DNA from: Nitrospirales bacterium
Lineage (GTDB): Bacteria > Nitrospirota > Nitrospiria > Nitrospirales > UBA8639
Assembly (NCBI GenBank): GCA_031315915.1
Contig: JALDRK010000037.1
Location: 1 to 37,017, forward strand
DNA length: 37,017 nucleotides
Direction: 5' to 3'
Shown piece after piece: positions 15,676-24,429 of the stretch; positions within the stretch are counted from its first letter, which is position 1; each line of letters starts with the position of its first letter. The notes under the pieces were generated by a model. It was given only the letters and a program-made list of their open reading frames with translations. It had not been told where the DNA came from and ran no database searches. A program made the translations under genes and the position numbers.

Positions 15676-15704
15676 AGCATAGCCACTATCGCAAGTATAG
15701 CCAA
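15676..15704 (-). promoter_or_regulatory. possible sigma-70 promoter of tadA
   Basis: On the minus strand TTGGCT and TATGCT are separated by 17 bases, about 90 bases upstream of the tadA ATG. Both hexamers are moderate matches. The plus-strand SprT-like gene starts just beyond it, so the region is divergent. Confidence 0.35.
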
Positions 15705-15721
15705 TTTCTCTGGAAATCTGC

Positions 15722-16390
15722 GTGAAGTCTTCTTCTTCCCCTCGGCACATGTCCTTGCCTTCATCGGACCAAATCCAGCAGGCATGGAGACAGTTGTCGA
15801 ACCGATATTTTGACGATCGTCTGCCGCCAATCTCCATTGTCTGGAGTTCCCGTCTGACCGCATCGGCCGGGATGTTTGTCAGTCGAGTAGGGCCCCGCAC
15901 CCGTTCCGTGCCCAGTGACGTTCGGCAGGGTACGGCTCGGGTCATTCGTCTATCAGCCCCGCTTTTACGGGAGCAGCTCATGGAAGAGGTTGTGCGGACT
16001 TTGGCTCATGAAATGATTCATCAATGGCAGTTTGATATACGGCACTGCCGTCCGTCGCATGGGCCGGATTTTTTGGCCAAGATGCATCGCATGAATCACG
16101 ATGGATTAGGTGTCTCTGTGTATCACCATTTGGATGAAGCGGTTCAATTGTGGAATCGCTATGCTTGGCGATGCGTGCATTGTGGATGCGAGTATCGGCG
16201 GCAACGTCGAACGATCAAGATGAATAGCCATCGCTGCGGCCAATGCGGGGGAAGCTTGAAAGAAATCGACGCTAAAGGTGCCGACATACAGAAAACAGAA
16301 GTGAACAGATCGGCATTAGAAGATTCCCCTCCCGAACTTGTTGAGGGAATCTCGTCTCAGATATGGGAGCAATTAGTCCTTCCGTTTTAA
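15722..16390 (+). CDS. SprT-like zinc metalloprotease
   Basis: Up to 222 aa. The start is either GTG at 15722 or ATG at 15749; neither has a strong ribosome binding site. The SprT domain (about residues 15-125) carries the zincin motif HEMIH (His96, Glu97, His100) with a downstream SHGPDF histidine as third ligand. A zinc ribbon follows with WRCVHCG (Cys151, Cys154) and HRCGQCGG (Cys172, Cys175). This is the layout of the SprT family, related to the eukaryotic DNA-protein crosslink protease Spartan. The bacterial role is poorly defined. About 40 polar residues follow the ribbon. Confidence 0.85.
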   Translation: MKSSSSPRHMSLPSSDQIQQAWRQLSNRYFDDRLPPISIVWSSRLTASAGMFVSRVGPRTRSVPSDVRQGTARVIRLSAPLLREQLMEEVVRTLAHEMIHQWQFDIRHCRPSHGPDFLAKMHRMNHDGLGVSVYHHLDEAVQLWNRYAWRCVHCGCEYRRQRRTIKMNSHRCGQCGGSLKEIDAKGADIQKTEVNRSALEDSPPELVEGISSQIWEQLVLPF

Positions 16391-16506
16391 TGCGATGACT
16401 ACTGGGGGAAGAAGCTTTTGATGGAAGTCGAAAGCGAAAGGGATGACCTAATTGGATAGGCTCGCGATGATTCTCAAGGGGCCTGGAGAAAAAAGATCTG
16501 AAGACC

Positions 16507-16659
16507 TTAGCGACGGAAGGCGTCCTTGCCTTTGATGACCTCGTCCAGAAGTTTGTCGGCCAATTTTCCGGCACGGCGATATCTCCACCATCGGAATCCG
16601 ATCGTACACGTAATGATGGTTCCCAGCACCAAAATAAGGCCAACAGATAAGTCGTCCAT
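16507..16659 (-). CDS. small single-helix membrane protein (50 aa)
   Basis: Starting at MDDLSVGL the protein has one hydrophobic helix (about residues 5-24), a basic stretch WWRYRRAGK on the cytoplasmic side and a charged amphipathic tail. GGAAGG touches the ATG, which is too close for ideal spacing, and the frame stays open upstream for another 31 codons. It converges with the SprT-like gene. No family is recognised; it resembles many small single-helix proteins by composition only. Confidence 0.45.
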   Translation of the reverse strand: MDDLSVGLILVLGTIITCTIGFRWWRYRRAGKLADKLLDEVIKGKDAFRR

Positions 16660-16809
16660 CCTTCCAGTGTAGAAGAGGAAAATAGCGGATGGCAAGGTAG
16701 GGAAAAACCTAATGGAGAAGGCAGCCGGCATCCGGAACAATGAACAAAACACTCAAGAGAGAATGATATTTCCTGGGTAAAGGGAGCAGCTCCCCAAAGG
16801 CGTTATTTT

Positions 16810-17814
16810 ATGGATATACTGATTTTATTAGGGGCGTTAATCGTCATCCTGCTGGGTGCGGAAGCGTTTACCAATAGTTTAGAGCATTTTGGGGAACGAC
16901 TAGGGATTTCGGAAGGAGTCACGGGGTCGGTGTTTGCCGCCATTGGAACCGCCCTCCCCGAGACCATGGTGCCCGTATTTGCCATTTTACTGGGGTCTGG
17001 ATCCGAAACGTTGCGCCATGAAGTAGGCGTTGGAGCCATTCTCGGCGCTCCTCTGATGCTATCTACCCTGGCTTTTTTTCTCGTGGGCTGGTTCGCGGCG
17101 CAATCTCGTGGATGGCATGGTCTCCTGAATCCCGAACCAACCGGATTTGCCAGGGACATGGTCTGGTTTAATTGGGTTTTTAGCCTAGGTGTGATGGCTA
17201 CGTTTGTGCCACAGGAATGGCCGATGGTGCGTGGGGGAATCGGGTGTGCTCTGGTGTTGATGTATGTGGTGTATCTGTATCAAACCATTCGTTCTTCCTC
17301 AATATTGGTCGATGATGGACATGGAACTGAGGCCGACCATCCTCTGTATTTCATGAAAATCGGGTTTCCGGACAATTTGGTCGTTATTCTCTTTCAACTT
17401 GGGTGTGGCTTGGGATTGATTATCTTCGGCGCCAAAGGCTTTGTGTATGGTATTGAACACTTGGCTCCCTGGTTAGGGGTGTCGGCGCTTACATTGTCGC
17501 TCTTAATTATTCCTGTTGCGACCGAGTTGCCGGAAAAAGTGAATAGCATTATTTGGATTCGTCGCAGGCGGGATACCCTGGCAATGGGTAATGTTACCGG
17601 GGCTATGGTGTTTCAAGGGAGCCTGCTGCCTGCGCTTGGGATCATGTTGACGGCCTGGGTGCCTCAGCGCGAAATTTTGATGGGCATGGCCATGACCCTG
17701 ATTGCGGCAGTATATTTAACCTTCGTCATTCGCATGGGAACCCTGAAGCCCCTACATTTACTGGTGAATGGCTTGTGTTACGGAATTTTCGTGGTTTCCG
17801 TGTTGTTCTGGTGA
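16810..17814 (+). CDS. CaCA-family cation/proton or sodium/calcium antiporter
   Basis: A 334-aa membrane protein with about ten helices in two inverted halves. The alpha-1 repeat is GSVFAAIGTALPETMVPVFA (about residues 39-58). The alpha-2 repeat is IPVATELPEKVNSIIW followed by GNVTGAMVFQGSLLP in the second half. These acidic residues line the cation path in the Na+/Ca2+ exchanger superfamily. It should exchange Ca2+ or another cation against Na+ or H+ across the inner membrane; ion selectivity cannot be read. Separate promoter signals are not clear. The next gene starts 58 bases later on the same strand. Confidence 0.85.
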   Translation: MDILILLGALIVILLGAEAFTNSLEHFGERLGISEGVTGSVFAAIGTALPETMVPVFAILLGSGSETLRHEVGVGAILGAPLMLSTLAFFLVGWFAAQSRGWHGLLNPEPTGFARDMVWFNWVFSLGVMATFVPQEWPMVRGGIGCALVLMYVVYLYQTIRSSSILVDDGHGTEADHPLYFMKIGFPDNLVVILFQLGCGLGLIIFGAKGFVYGIEHLAPWLGVSALTLSLLIIPVATELPEKVNSIIWIRRRRDTLAMGNVTGAMVFQGSLLPALGIMLTAWVPQREILMGMAMTLIAAVYLTFVIRMGTLKPLHLLVNGLCYGIFVVSVLFW

Positions 17815-17872
17815 AACAGACCGTTGAAACCTTCACAGCTTTTGGTCCTGATATATATGAATGGAAGAGGTA

Positions 17873-18925
17873 ATGGCCCTTCCGGTGATTCTTGTCACTA
17901 GACAGCTTCCACTAAAAGTTTTAAACCAGTTGACCATGCATGGGCATGTAGTGATGTGGGAACCGGACTGCCCTGTGACGCGCGAATGGCTTCTGGATCA
18001 TATTTCAAGGGCGGAGGCGCTCTATTGTCTCTTGACCGATTCCATTGATCGAGACGTCATCCTATTAGGGAAACGTCTTCGAGTGATCAGCAGCATGTCG
18101 GTGGGTGTTGACCATATTGATGTGGCCGCATGTACGAACCGCGGGATTCCGGTCGGACATACTCCGGGCGTTCTGACCGAGACGACGGCTGATTTGGCCT
18201 TTGGCCTGTTGATGGCGGCAGCCAGGCGCATTGAGGAAGGTGCTGGATATGTTCGGCAGGGACGGTGGACAACCTGGAGTCCTGATCTGTTACTCGGGCG
18301 TGATATTTATGGGGCCACGCTAGGAATTATTGGATTCGGTCGGATTGGCCAAGCAGTGGCCCGTCGGGCACTTGGATTCAATATGAAAGTATTGGTCGCT
18401 CAGGTTTCGCGCTCTCGCCCCAAAGAAGGCAGCCCCATTCCGTCCCCAGGGATGAACGTGACCGACACGTTTCATCAGTGGACGTGGCATGAATCTCTTG
18501 AATCCGGTGAAGTCAAGCCCGCGCCAATTTCCGACGTGTTGACCAAGTCCGACTTTTTAAGCTTGCATGTTCCGTTAACGGATGACACCTGTCATATGAT
18601 TGGCGCGAACGAGTTGCGAACGATGAAACCCACGGCTATTCTCGTCAATACGGCGCGAGGAGGGGTAGTCGAAACCGAAGCGTTGTACCTGGCGTTAAAA
18701 GAGGGCATTATCGGGGCTGCCGCGTTGGATGTGACCGACCCCGAGCCGCTTCCGGCATCACACCCTCTGCTTTCCCTATCCAACTGCCTGGTGATTCCTC
18801 ATTTAGGGAGTGCAACCGTGGCCACACGGGGGCGTATGGCACTGATGGCCGCTGAGAATGTCATTGCCGGGTTGAAGGGGGATCATCTGCCTTATTGTAT
18901 CAATCCTCATGTCTATGATGCGTGA
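17873..18925 (+). CDS. D-2-hydroxyacid dehydrogenase (glyoxylate/hydroxypyruvate reductase-like)
   Basis: The start at 17873 is chosen because GGAAGAGG lies just upstream; an ATG at 17861 is in frame. It is a 350-aa two-domain NAD(P)H enzyme that reduces 2-keto acids to D-hydroxyacids. Visible are SVGVDHIDV (about 76-84), the Rossmann motif GFGRIG (154-159), the catalytic Arg262 in NTARGG, Glu291 in DPEP and His310 in PHLGS. The pattern is closest to GRHPR/glyoxylate reductases. About 35-40 extra residues (roughly 178-220, with HQWTWHESLES) are inserted in the nucleotide-binding domain compared with the usual family. The RNA methyltransferase gene follows after 12 bases. Confidence 0.9.
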   Translation: MALPVILVTRQLPLKVLNQLTMHGHVVMWEPDCPVTREWLLDHISRAEALYCLLTDSIDRDVILLGKRLRVISSMSVGVDHIDVAACTNRGIPVGHTPGVLTETTADLAFGLLMAAARRIEEGAGYVRQGRWTTWSPDLLLGRDIYGATLGIIGFGRIGQAVARRALGFNMKVLVAQVSRSRPKEGSPIPSPGMNVTDTFHQWTWHESLESGEVKPAPISDVLTKSDFLSLHVPLTDDTCHMIGANELRTMKPTAILVNTARGGVVETEALYLALKEGIIGAAALDVTDPEPLPASHPLLSLSNCLVIPHLGSATVATRGRMALMAAENVIAGLKGDHLPYCINPHVYDA

Positions 18926-18937
18926 AGACGGCACAGC

Positions 18938-20164
18938 GTGATTCATGCAAATTTCCCCTTTTCTCAACACGATGAACCCGACACAGCACGAAGTTTTTTT
19001 GCTCCTTGTCCTCGTGGTCTGGAAAGATTGCTTGCACAGGAACTGAGGGATTTGGGTGGGCAGGAGAGTCATGAAACACCTGGGGGCGTCGAGTGTCGAG
19101 GTTCTTTTGCTCTGTGTTACCGGTTGAATAGTGAGAGCCGATTGGCGAGCAGAATTCTCTGGCGTGTAGGGGCAGGGACGTGTCGCACAGAGGAAGATCT
19201 CTACCGTCTGACCTTTGAGCAACCCTGGGCTGAACGGTTTTCGGTTCACTCGTTCATCAAGGTCAGAATTGTGGCACAACGCAGCCCATTGAAAAGTTTG
19301 GAGTTTGCCACCCTGCGAGTGAAAGATGGCATATGCGATCGGTTTGTGGAAGTGTGCGGGGCTCGTCCTACGATAGATAAGCGGCATCCGGACATTTCCG
19401 TGGTGGTGTATCTGGCAGGACAGGAAGCTGTGTGGTATATCGATACGTCAGGAGCCCCTTTGTTTAAGCGGGGATGGCGGAAGGCAGCCGGGGAAGCCCC
19501 GATCCGGGAAAATCTGGCAGCCGGGATTTTGGAATTGGCAGGCTGGACTCCCGATCAAGTCTTGCTGGATCCCATGTGCGGAGCGGGAACCTTTCTCATC
19601 GAGGCGGGTCTCAAAGGAAAAGGCATTCCTGCAGGAAATGGTCGAAGCTTTGCCTTCACGGTCTTATCGAATTTTGATGGGAATACCTGGTCCCACCTCC
19701 GACAGAAAGGCGGAAAACCCCCTGTCTCGGGACCACCCCTGTCTCTTTATGGGTATGATCAGAATGTTCAGGCTTTGGACATGGCACGGATGAATAGCCG
19801 AGGTCTGGGGTTTTCGGAAATTCACTGGAAACAGGAAGAGGCGTTAGATGTGGAGCCTCCGGCTCCCCATGGGCTTATTGTTACCAATCCGCCCTATGGG
19901 GTTCGCATGGGGGATCATCAGGAGTTGGAGGAATGGTACCCCAAATTTGGAAATATGTTAAAGCAACGATTTGCAGGATGGAAAGCGTATATCTTTACGG
20001 CTGATTTGCGGGTGCCGAAACTGATCCGGTTGGCCCCCTCACGGAAGATTCCCTTATATAATGGACCGCTGGAATCGCGTTTGTATGAATTCCGGATGGT
20101 GGCAGGGGGCAATCGGAAACAGAGCAGATTGGTAAAACGGACCGGAAAAGAAATGGCGGGATAA
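18938..20164 (+). CDS. THUMP-domain class I RNA methyltransferase (RlmL N-domain-like)
   Basis: A 408-aa protein starting at GTG. A ferredoxin-like/THUMP region (about 20-165, with FAPCPRGLERLLAQEL at its start) binds structured RNA. The Rossmann methyltransferase domain has the SAM-binding DPMCGAGTFLIEA (211-223) and the catalytic TNPPYG (316-321), typical of N2-guanine methylation in rRNA or tRNA (RlmL/Trm14 group, UPF0020). It lacks the second methyltransferase domain of E. coli RlmKL, so a single modification is expected. The target base cannot be assigned. The stop lies two bases from the stop of the convergent receiver gene. Confidence 0.88.
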   Translation: MIHANFPFSQHDEPDTARSFFAPCPRGLERLLAQELRDLGGQESHETPGGVECRGSFALCYRLNSESRLASRILWRVGAGTCRTEEDLYRLTFEQPWAERFSVHSFIKVRIVAQRSPLKSLEFATLRVKDGICDRFVEVCGARPTIDKRHPDISVVVYLAGQEAVWYIDTSGAPLFKRGWRKAAGEAPIRENLAAGILELAGWTPDQVLLDPMCGAGTFLIEAGLKGKGIPAGNGRSFAFTVLSNFDGNTWSHLRQKGGKPPVSGPPLSLYGYDQNVQALDMARMNSRGLGFSEIHWKQEEALDVEPPAPHGLIVTNPPYGVRMGDHQELEEWYPKFGNMLKQRFAGWKAYIFTADLRVPKLIRLAPSRKIPLYNGPLESRLYEFRMVAGGNRKQSRLVKRTGKEMAG

Positions 20165-20166
20165 AT

Positions 20167-20730
20167 CTAAATATTAGGAGTTCCCGAAATGCTCAAGAGG
20201 GTCATCCACACATCTTCAATGCATCGCAACACGTAAATCCATTCGTCGCAGGTCTGCGGCCGTTTAAACTGATGATAATTGGAGGGTAAGGGTGTCAGGA
20301 TATTTTTCAGAAGGACAGGGGTGGATTCTGAAAAAATGGCCAATGGAATGTGTTTAAGACGCGCGTCGGTCTGCAGTTCTTTGATGATCTCATGAGCTGA
20401 CCGGTCTGGGAGCGTGTCCGACAAAAAGATCAGATCAGGTTCCGGAGCATCCATATAAGGGTACTGTTGAAACAGAAAACCTATGGCTTGGTCGCCGTCT
20501 TCCGCTTCGTGAATTTCCACGCAGATGATTTGTGCGACGGTGAGAGCTTCCTTTAAGGCTTCGATCCGGGCAGAGTCGTCCTCAATGGTCAAAATCTTGA
20601 TCGTGTTTTTGACTGCACTTCGCATACAATCTATCCGCTGATATCGGGAGGGCAAGTGACAGACACAGCATTTTCCCTCGCGGGGAGATGCTGTCTTTGA
20701 ATTCCAATGCTCAAGGCAATACTTAGTCAT
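20167..20730 (-). CDS. Rcp1-like response-regulator receiver protein, degenerate
   Basis: A 187-aa protein. Residues about 42-180 form a receiver domain of the cyanobacterial Rcp1 type, shown by KELQTDARLKHIPLAIFSES, NYHQFKRP and a C-terminal IEDVWMTLL. The acid pair Asp51/Asp52 and the conserved Lys156 are present. At the phosphoacceptor position serine stands for aspartate (PDLIFLSDTLPD, Ser104, with Asp105 one place later), so normal phosphorylation is doubtful. The first 35 residues carry five cysteines and two histidines (CLEHW, KCCVCH, IDC), which could bind a metal if this start is right. A later ATG at codon 36 would give the receiver alone. No kinase gene is nearby. Confidence 0.75.
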   Translation of the reverse strand: MTKYCLEHWNSKTASPREGKCCVCHLPSRYQRIDCMRSAVKNTIKILTIEDDSARIEALKEALTVAQIICVEIHEAEDGDQAIGFLFQQYPYMDAPEPDLIFLSDTLPDRSAHEIIKELQTDARLKHIPLAIFSESTPVLLKNILTPLPSNYHQFKRPQTCDEWIYVLRCIEDVWMTLLSISGTPNI

Positions 20731-20974
20731 GTCTTCGGTTAAACTCCCAAAGAGTTGAGGTAAGCCAAGAGCAGGAAAAGTGCGAAATCCAATGTATTCC
20801 TATAGATGATGACTAAGAATCCTTCCCAAAAACATTCAAGGGGAAACAACATGCAGTAATCTTCTGTGATGTCTTTCCGGAATCTGAGAGACATGGGGCC
20901 AACGAACAAGGGTTAAACCCATGGGGGCAGTGGGCGGAATGTATGCGAAGAAAATTTTGAACGTTCGGCTAACT

Positions 20975-21814
20975 TCATGGAACGGATTGTAGAAAGCGTT
21001 GGACGAGCGGAAACGCGCATGGATGGACGGCAATGATCCCGTCTACCATGGGGCGGAGTTGATTCAGGGAAATAGGGCGCTGGTGTCTATCCAGAACGAT
21101 TCCTCCTGCCTCTTGGACAATGAGCGCTCCTGCCGCAATATCCCATTCGTATTGCTGTCCCAGATTAATAACCCCATGAACCTGGCCGGAAGCCACCATG
21201 CCCAGTGAATACGCGATGGAACCCAAAATGGGTGGGCACCGAGCGGAAGCCTTCCATTCGTTGAAAAGGTTTCGGGGCAGAGAGCCTGGATTGACAAGGA
21301 AAGTTGGCCGGGATCCAGCGTGTGAAGTACTCGGTGTTTGGGCAGGATGGTTCAGGATTCGGCCGTTGAGATAAGCACCCATCCCCTGGATAGCCGAATA
21401 ATATTCCTGGGTGGCAGGGTTGACGATCATTCCGAGTGCCAAGTGTCCTTTATTAAGCAAAGCCAGTGAAATCGTGAATTGGGGAAGGGAGTAGGTAAAG
21501 GGACGGGTGCCGTCAATAGGATCCAAAATCCAGACGCGTGATAGTCGAAGACGGACGGGATGATCGGGACGTTCCTCGGAAAGCCAGCCGTCCTCAGGAA
21601 ATGCCTCAAGTAGGTGTTCCCGAAGGATGCCATCCACTTCCAGGTCGGCGTTGGTCACGGGAGAACCGTCGGGTTTCGTGTGAATGATCAATCCTGCAGA
21701 AGAAAGCTTTCGGATTCGGTCAGAGGCCAGGCGAAGAGCCTTGTGAATCGTGGTGAGCTCTTTCTCGTAGGCGGATGAGGGAAGCTTAAAGAGAGTGTGT
21801 GAATCGGGAATCAT
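20975..21814 (-). CDS. inositol monophosphatase/CysQ-family phosphatase
   Basis: A 279-aa Mg2+-dependent phosphatase. Metal-site motifs are in order: LSEERPD (Glu80/81), LDPIDGT (Asp98, Asp101) and WDIAAG (Asp225). The N-terminal KPDGSPVTNADLEVD matches the family. The SEER motif and overall pattern favour CysQ (3'(2'),5'-bisphosphate nucleotidase, recycling PAP) or a close relative over inositol phosphatase, but these cannot be separated by eye. A PAP phosphatase would support the sulfotransferase at 10562-11503. Single-gene unit on the minus strand. Confidence 0.88.
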   Translation of the reverse strand: MIPDSHTLFKLPSSAYEKELTTIHKALRLASDRIRKLSSAGLIIHTKPDGSPVTNADLEVDGILREHLLEAFPEDGWLSEERPDHPVRLRLSRVWILDPIDGTRPFTYSLPQFTISLALLNKGHLALGMIVNPATQEYYSAIQGMGAYLNGRILNHPAQTPSTSHAGSRPTFLVNPGSLPRNLFNEWKASARCPPILGSIAYSLGMVASGQVHGVINLGQQYEWDIAAGALIVQEAGGIVLDRHQRPISLNQLRPMVDGIIAVHPCAFPLVQRFLQSVP

Positions 21815-22003
21815 TCGGTGTGCGCAGGGGATGTTGGAAGCGTTAGGTCCGGTCCGGTTCTCGATCTAAGGATTGATTCTTTTATCATATAAAGAAAATA
21901 TGTAAAGGGGAGAGATGATCCGCCAAGAAAAGATCTTAACGAACCATGTACTTCAGATGTGAAGGTTGGCCTTAGTCAACAACAGCCTGCTCCAGGTTGC
22001 ATA

Positions 22004-22252
22004 ATGCAAACAGTCAGGGTTTCCTTACGGATTTCAGCACGGCGCTTTCAGGCTTACTATGAGGGTGCGGTCGATTCGGTCGTCGCTCAGGCTGAAGATG
22101 GCCGAACGGTGCAATTCCCGGCTCGAGTCCTTCGTCCGTTTTTGACTCATCGCGGCATCGAGGGAATCTTCGATCTCACCTTTTCCGACAGACAAAAATT
22201 TCACTCGATCAACAGAGTTCATCGGGGAAGTAAACCCGGGGCTTCATCATGA
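22004..22252 (+). CDS. DUF2835-family small protein
   Basis: An 82-aa protein from the ATG at 22004 (MQTVRVSLRISARRF; upstream in-frame codons look spurious). It shows the DUF2835 pattern of a short beta-rich domain: YYEGAVDSVVAQAEDGRTVQFPARVLRPFLTH, then GIEGIFDLTF. Cytoplasmic; no function is established for the family. Its stop overlaps the start of the next gene by four bases (ATGA), so the two are translationally coupled. Confidence 0.8.
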   Translation: MQTVRVSLRISARRFQAYYEGAVDSVVAQAEDGRTVQFPARVLRPFLTHRGIEGIFDLTFSDRQKFHSINRVHRGSKPGASS

Positions 22253-22683
22253 ATGAGTCCCTTTCCCTCTGGGGTCTTTTTTTAAGTGCGTTCCTTTCCT
22301 CCACGGTTTTACCTGGGAGTTCGGAGGTGGTGTTAGGGGCCCTAGCCATGCAAGGGCAATATTCACCCTGGAGTTTGTTGGCCATCGCGACGCTCGGGAA
22401 TACTCTGGGTGGCATGAGTTCCTGGGGACTTGGACGTCTGCTTGGTTGGCGATTCCCTATGACCGATTTGACTAAGCCCGCTCATCGACGAGCCGTGGAT
22501 CGGATGCGCCATTGGGGAAGTCCCGCGCTGCTTTTTTCCTGGGTCCCCTTTCTTGGTGATCCATTATGCGTGGCCGGCGGATGGTTGCGCATGCATTGGC
22601 TGGTTTCGCTAGTGTATATCGGTTTGGGAAAAGGGCTTCGGTATGCCGTCCTGTTAAGCGTGTTGCCGGCGGGAGTGAGTTGA
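22249..22683 (+). CDS. YqaA/DedA-like small membrane protein
   Basis: A 144-aa protein with four hydrophobic segments. It carries the SNARE-associated/DedA-type features of the YqaA group: FLSSTVLPGSSEVVLGAL, GNTLGGMSSWGLGRLLG, then LLFSWVPFLGDPLCVAGGWLRM. DedA-superfamily proteins move lipid carriers or lipids across the inner membrane, but the YqaA branch has no proven substrate. It overlaps the DUF2835 gene by four bases. The C-terminus is short but complete by comparison with the family. Confidence 0.75.
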   Translation: MNESLSLWGLFLSAFLSSTVLPGSSEVVLGALAMQGQYSPWSLLAIATLGNTLGGMSSWGLGRLLGWRFPMTDLTKPAHRRAVDRMRHWGSPALLFSWVPFLGDPLCVAGGWLRMHWLVSLVYIGLGKGLRYAVLLSVLPAGVS

Positions 22684-22857
22684 CCCTTCCCGAATAGATC
22701 CCGAAGGCAAGGCGGCTCCTTTCTCTATAGCCTTCCTTGAGGTTTGTTGATAAGGTGGGCCTGTCATCGGGAATTCACGATAGCAGTTCTTCCTGGAATC
22801 ACCGAGCCACCTGGATTCATTGACTTTTGGATCTTCGGCAGATGTTGGGGGTACCCC

Positions 22858-23964
22858 GTGAACGTGCCTCTTCTGGACCTTAAGGCGCAATACGCCACGA
22901 TTCAAGACGATATTCAACGCATAATGGGAGAGGTCTGTGCGGATCAAAGCTTTATTCTAGGCCCGCTCGTTCAAAAGCTGGAACAGGTTATAGCGGAGTT
23001 TATCGGAACACCTGAAGCCATCGGAGTGGCCTCAGGCAGTGATGCTTTATTGTTGTCGTTGATGGAATTTGGCGTACAGGCCGGTGACGAAGTGGTGACC
23101 GTACCGTTTACCTTTTTTGCATCTGCAGGGGTTATCTCGCGTTTGCAGGCGAAGCCGGTTTTTGTCGATATTACTCCCGACACGTGGAATATGAATCCGG
23201 ATAAGGTGGCTGAGAGTTTGACTCCGAACACCAAGGCTGTTTTACCCGTGCATTTGTTTGGACAATGTGCCGATATCCCAAAAATCGAGCAGGTGGTCGC
23301 AGAACCGAAAATTCCCATTATTGAAGACGCCTGTCAGGCGATCGGAGCTTCGCGGGATGGAGTGAAGGCCGGAGCCATGGGAAGAACGGGATGTTTCAGT
23401 TTTTTCCCATCTAAAAATCTTGGAGCATTTGGAGATGGTGGGATGATTACCACTCACGATTCTGAAATTGCCGACCGTCTGCGATTGTTACGGGTGCATG
23501 GCAGTCGATCGGAATATCATCACCATCTGATTGGAGCCAATAGTCGCTTGGATGCGTTGCAGGCCGGGATTCTGCTGGTGAAATACCAACGATTGGCCGA
23601 ATGGACGGCAAAGCGTCAGGACAATGCGGCCACGTATTGTCGGCTCTTTAAGGAGGCCAATCTTTTGGATCGGATCACGTTACCGGTGGTGAGCCAGGGT
23701 AACCGGCATGTCTTCAATCAGTTTACGATTCGCACGGCTCGTCGGGACGAATTGAGTGCCTTTTTAACTGAAAATCATATCGGCAATCGTGTCTATTATC
23801 CGGTTCCGTTGCACCTACAGGAATGTTATCGGGAGCTGGGCTATCGAAAAGGGGATTTTCCGGTCGCCGAACAGGCTGCCCAGGAAGTGCTCTCCTGCCT
23901 ATTTACCCGGAATTGTCCTCCGATCAACTGCATATGTCGTGGAGACGATCAAAGCGTTTTTTGA
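22858..23964 (+). CDS. DegT/DnrJ/EryC1-family sugar aminotransferase, C-terminus frameshifted
   Basis: A PLP aminotransferase of the type that makes amino sugars or branched-chain-like nucleotide sugars. The start is GTG at 22858, with GGGGG just upstream inside the palindrome GGGGTACCCC. Visible are ILGPLVQKLEQ, ASGSDALLLSL, the PLP aspartate in IIEDACQAIGA (Asp157) and the Schiff-base lysine in FFPSKNLGAFGDGG (Lys186). The last residues are wrong in this frame. Adding one C near 23903 and one T near 23934 restores the normal ending (LPIYPELSSDQLH, then VVETIKAFFDRH) with a stop at 23974 and a full 372 aa. These are two one-base deletions, from error or decay. The active site is intact. Confidence 0.85.
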   Translation: MNVPLLDLKAQYATIQDDIQRIMGEVCADQSFILGPLVQKLEQVIAEFIGTPEAIGVASGSDALLLSLMEFGVQAGDEVVTVPFTFFASAGVISRLQAKPVFVDITPDTWNMNPDKVAESLTPNTKAVLPVHLFGQCADIPKIEQVVAEPKIPIIEDACQAIGASRDGVKAGAMGRTGCFSFFPSKNLGAFGDGGMITTHDSEIADRLRLLRVHGSRSEYHHHLIGANSRLDALQAGILLVKYQRLAEWTAKRQDNAATYCRLFKEANLLDRITLPVVSQGNRHVFNQFTIRTARRDELSAFLTENHIGNRVYYPVPLHLQECYRELGYRKGDFPVAEQAAQEVLSCLFTRNCPPINCICRGDDQSVF

Positions 23965-24027
23965 TCGTCATTGATACCGAAGCACGGACTCGACTCAAAA
24001 CTGAAATCAGGGGGAAGACTGAAGTCC

Positions 24028-24429
24028 TCAGGGATAATGGGCCTTGATGACGCTCCGCAACTCTCCGCGGGCCGTAAATTCTCCCGTGACGGTGGCAGAG
24101 ACGGGGCGACAGGCTTTGGCAATGTCTGACAGAATACGGTTCACCGCATTTTCATAAAAGATCCCCAGGTTGCGATACGCGTGAATGTACATTTTGAGGG
24201 ACTTGAGTTCCAGGCAGGATTGGTTCGGCACATAGGTTAAACGGATTGTCCCAAAGTCAGGAAGTCCCGTTTTAGGGCAGATAGCGGTATATTCCGGGAT
24301 TTCGATGGTGATTTCGTAGCCGGGATATTGATTCGGCCAGGTTTCTATCCGCGGCAACTTATCGGCGATGCCGCTCTGGGCATGCTTGGCAGAGTATCCC
24401 GCTCCAGTTTTTAATTTAGCTTTTTTCAT
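24028..24429 (-). CDS. queF: NADPH-dependent 7-cyano-7-deazaguanine reductase
   Basis: A 133-aa QueF of the short (unimodular) type. It reduces preQ0 to preQ1 with NADPH in queuosine synthesis. The nucleophilic cysteine is in YTAICPKTGLPDFGTI (Cys51, with Asp58 as acid), and the NADPH-binding ELKSLKMYIHAYRN follows. Length is normal for the short form. It lies on the opposite strand between the DegT gene and the phosphonate operon and is functionally unrelated to them. An 8-bp stem-loop precedes its ribosome binding site. Confidence 0.95.
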   Translation of the reverse strand: MKKAKLKTGAGYSAKHAQSGIADKLPRIETWPNQYPGYEITIEIPEYTAICPKTGLPDFGTIRLTYVPNQSCLELKSLKMYIHAYRNLGIFYENAVNRILSDIAKACRPVSATVTGEFTARGELRSVIKAHYP

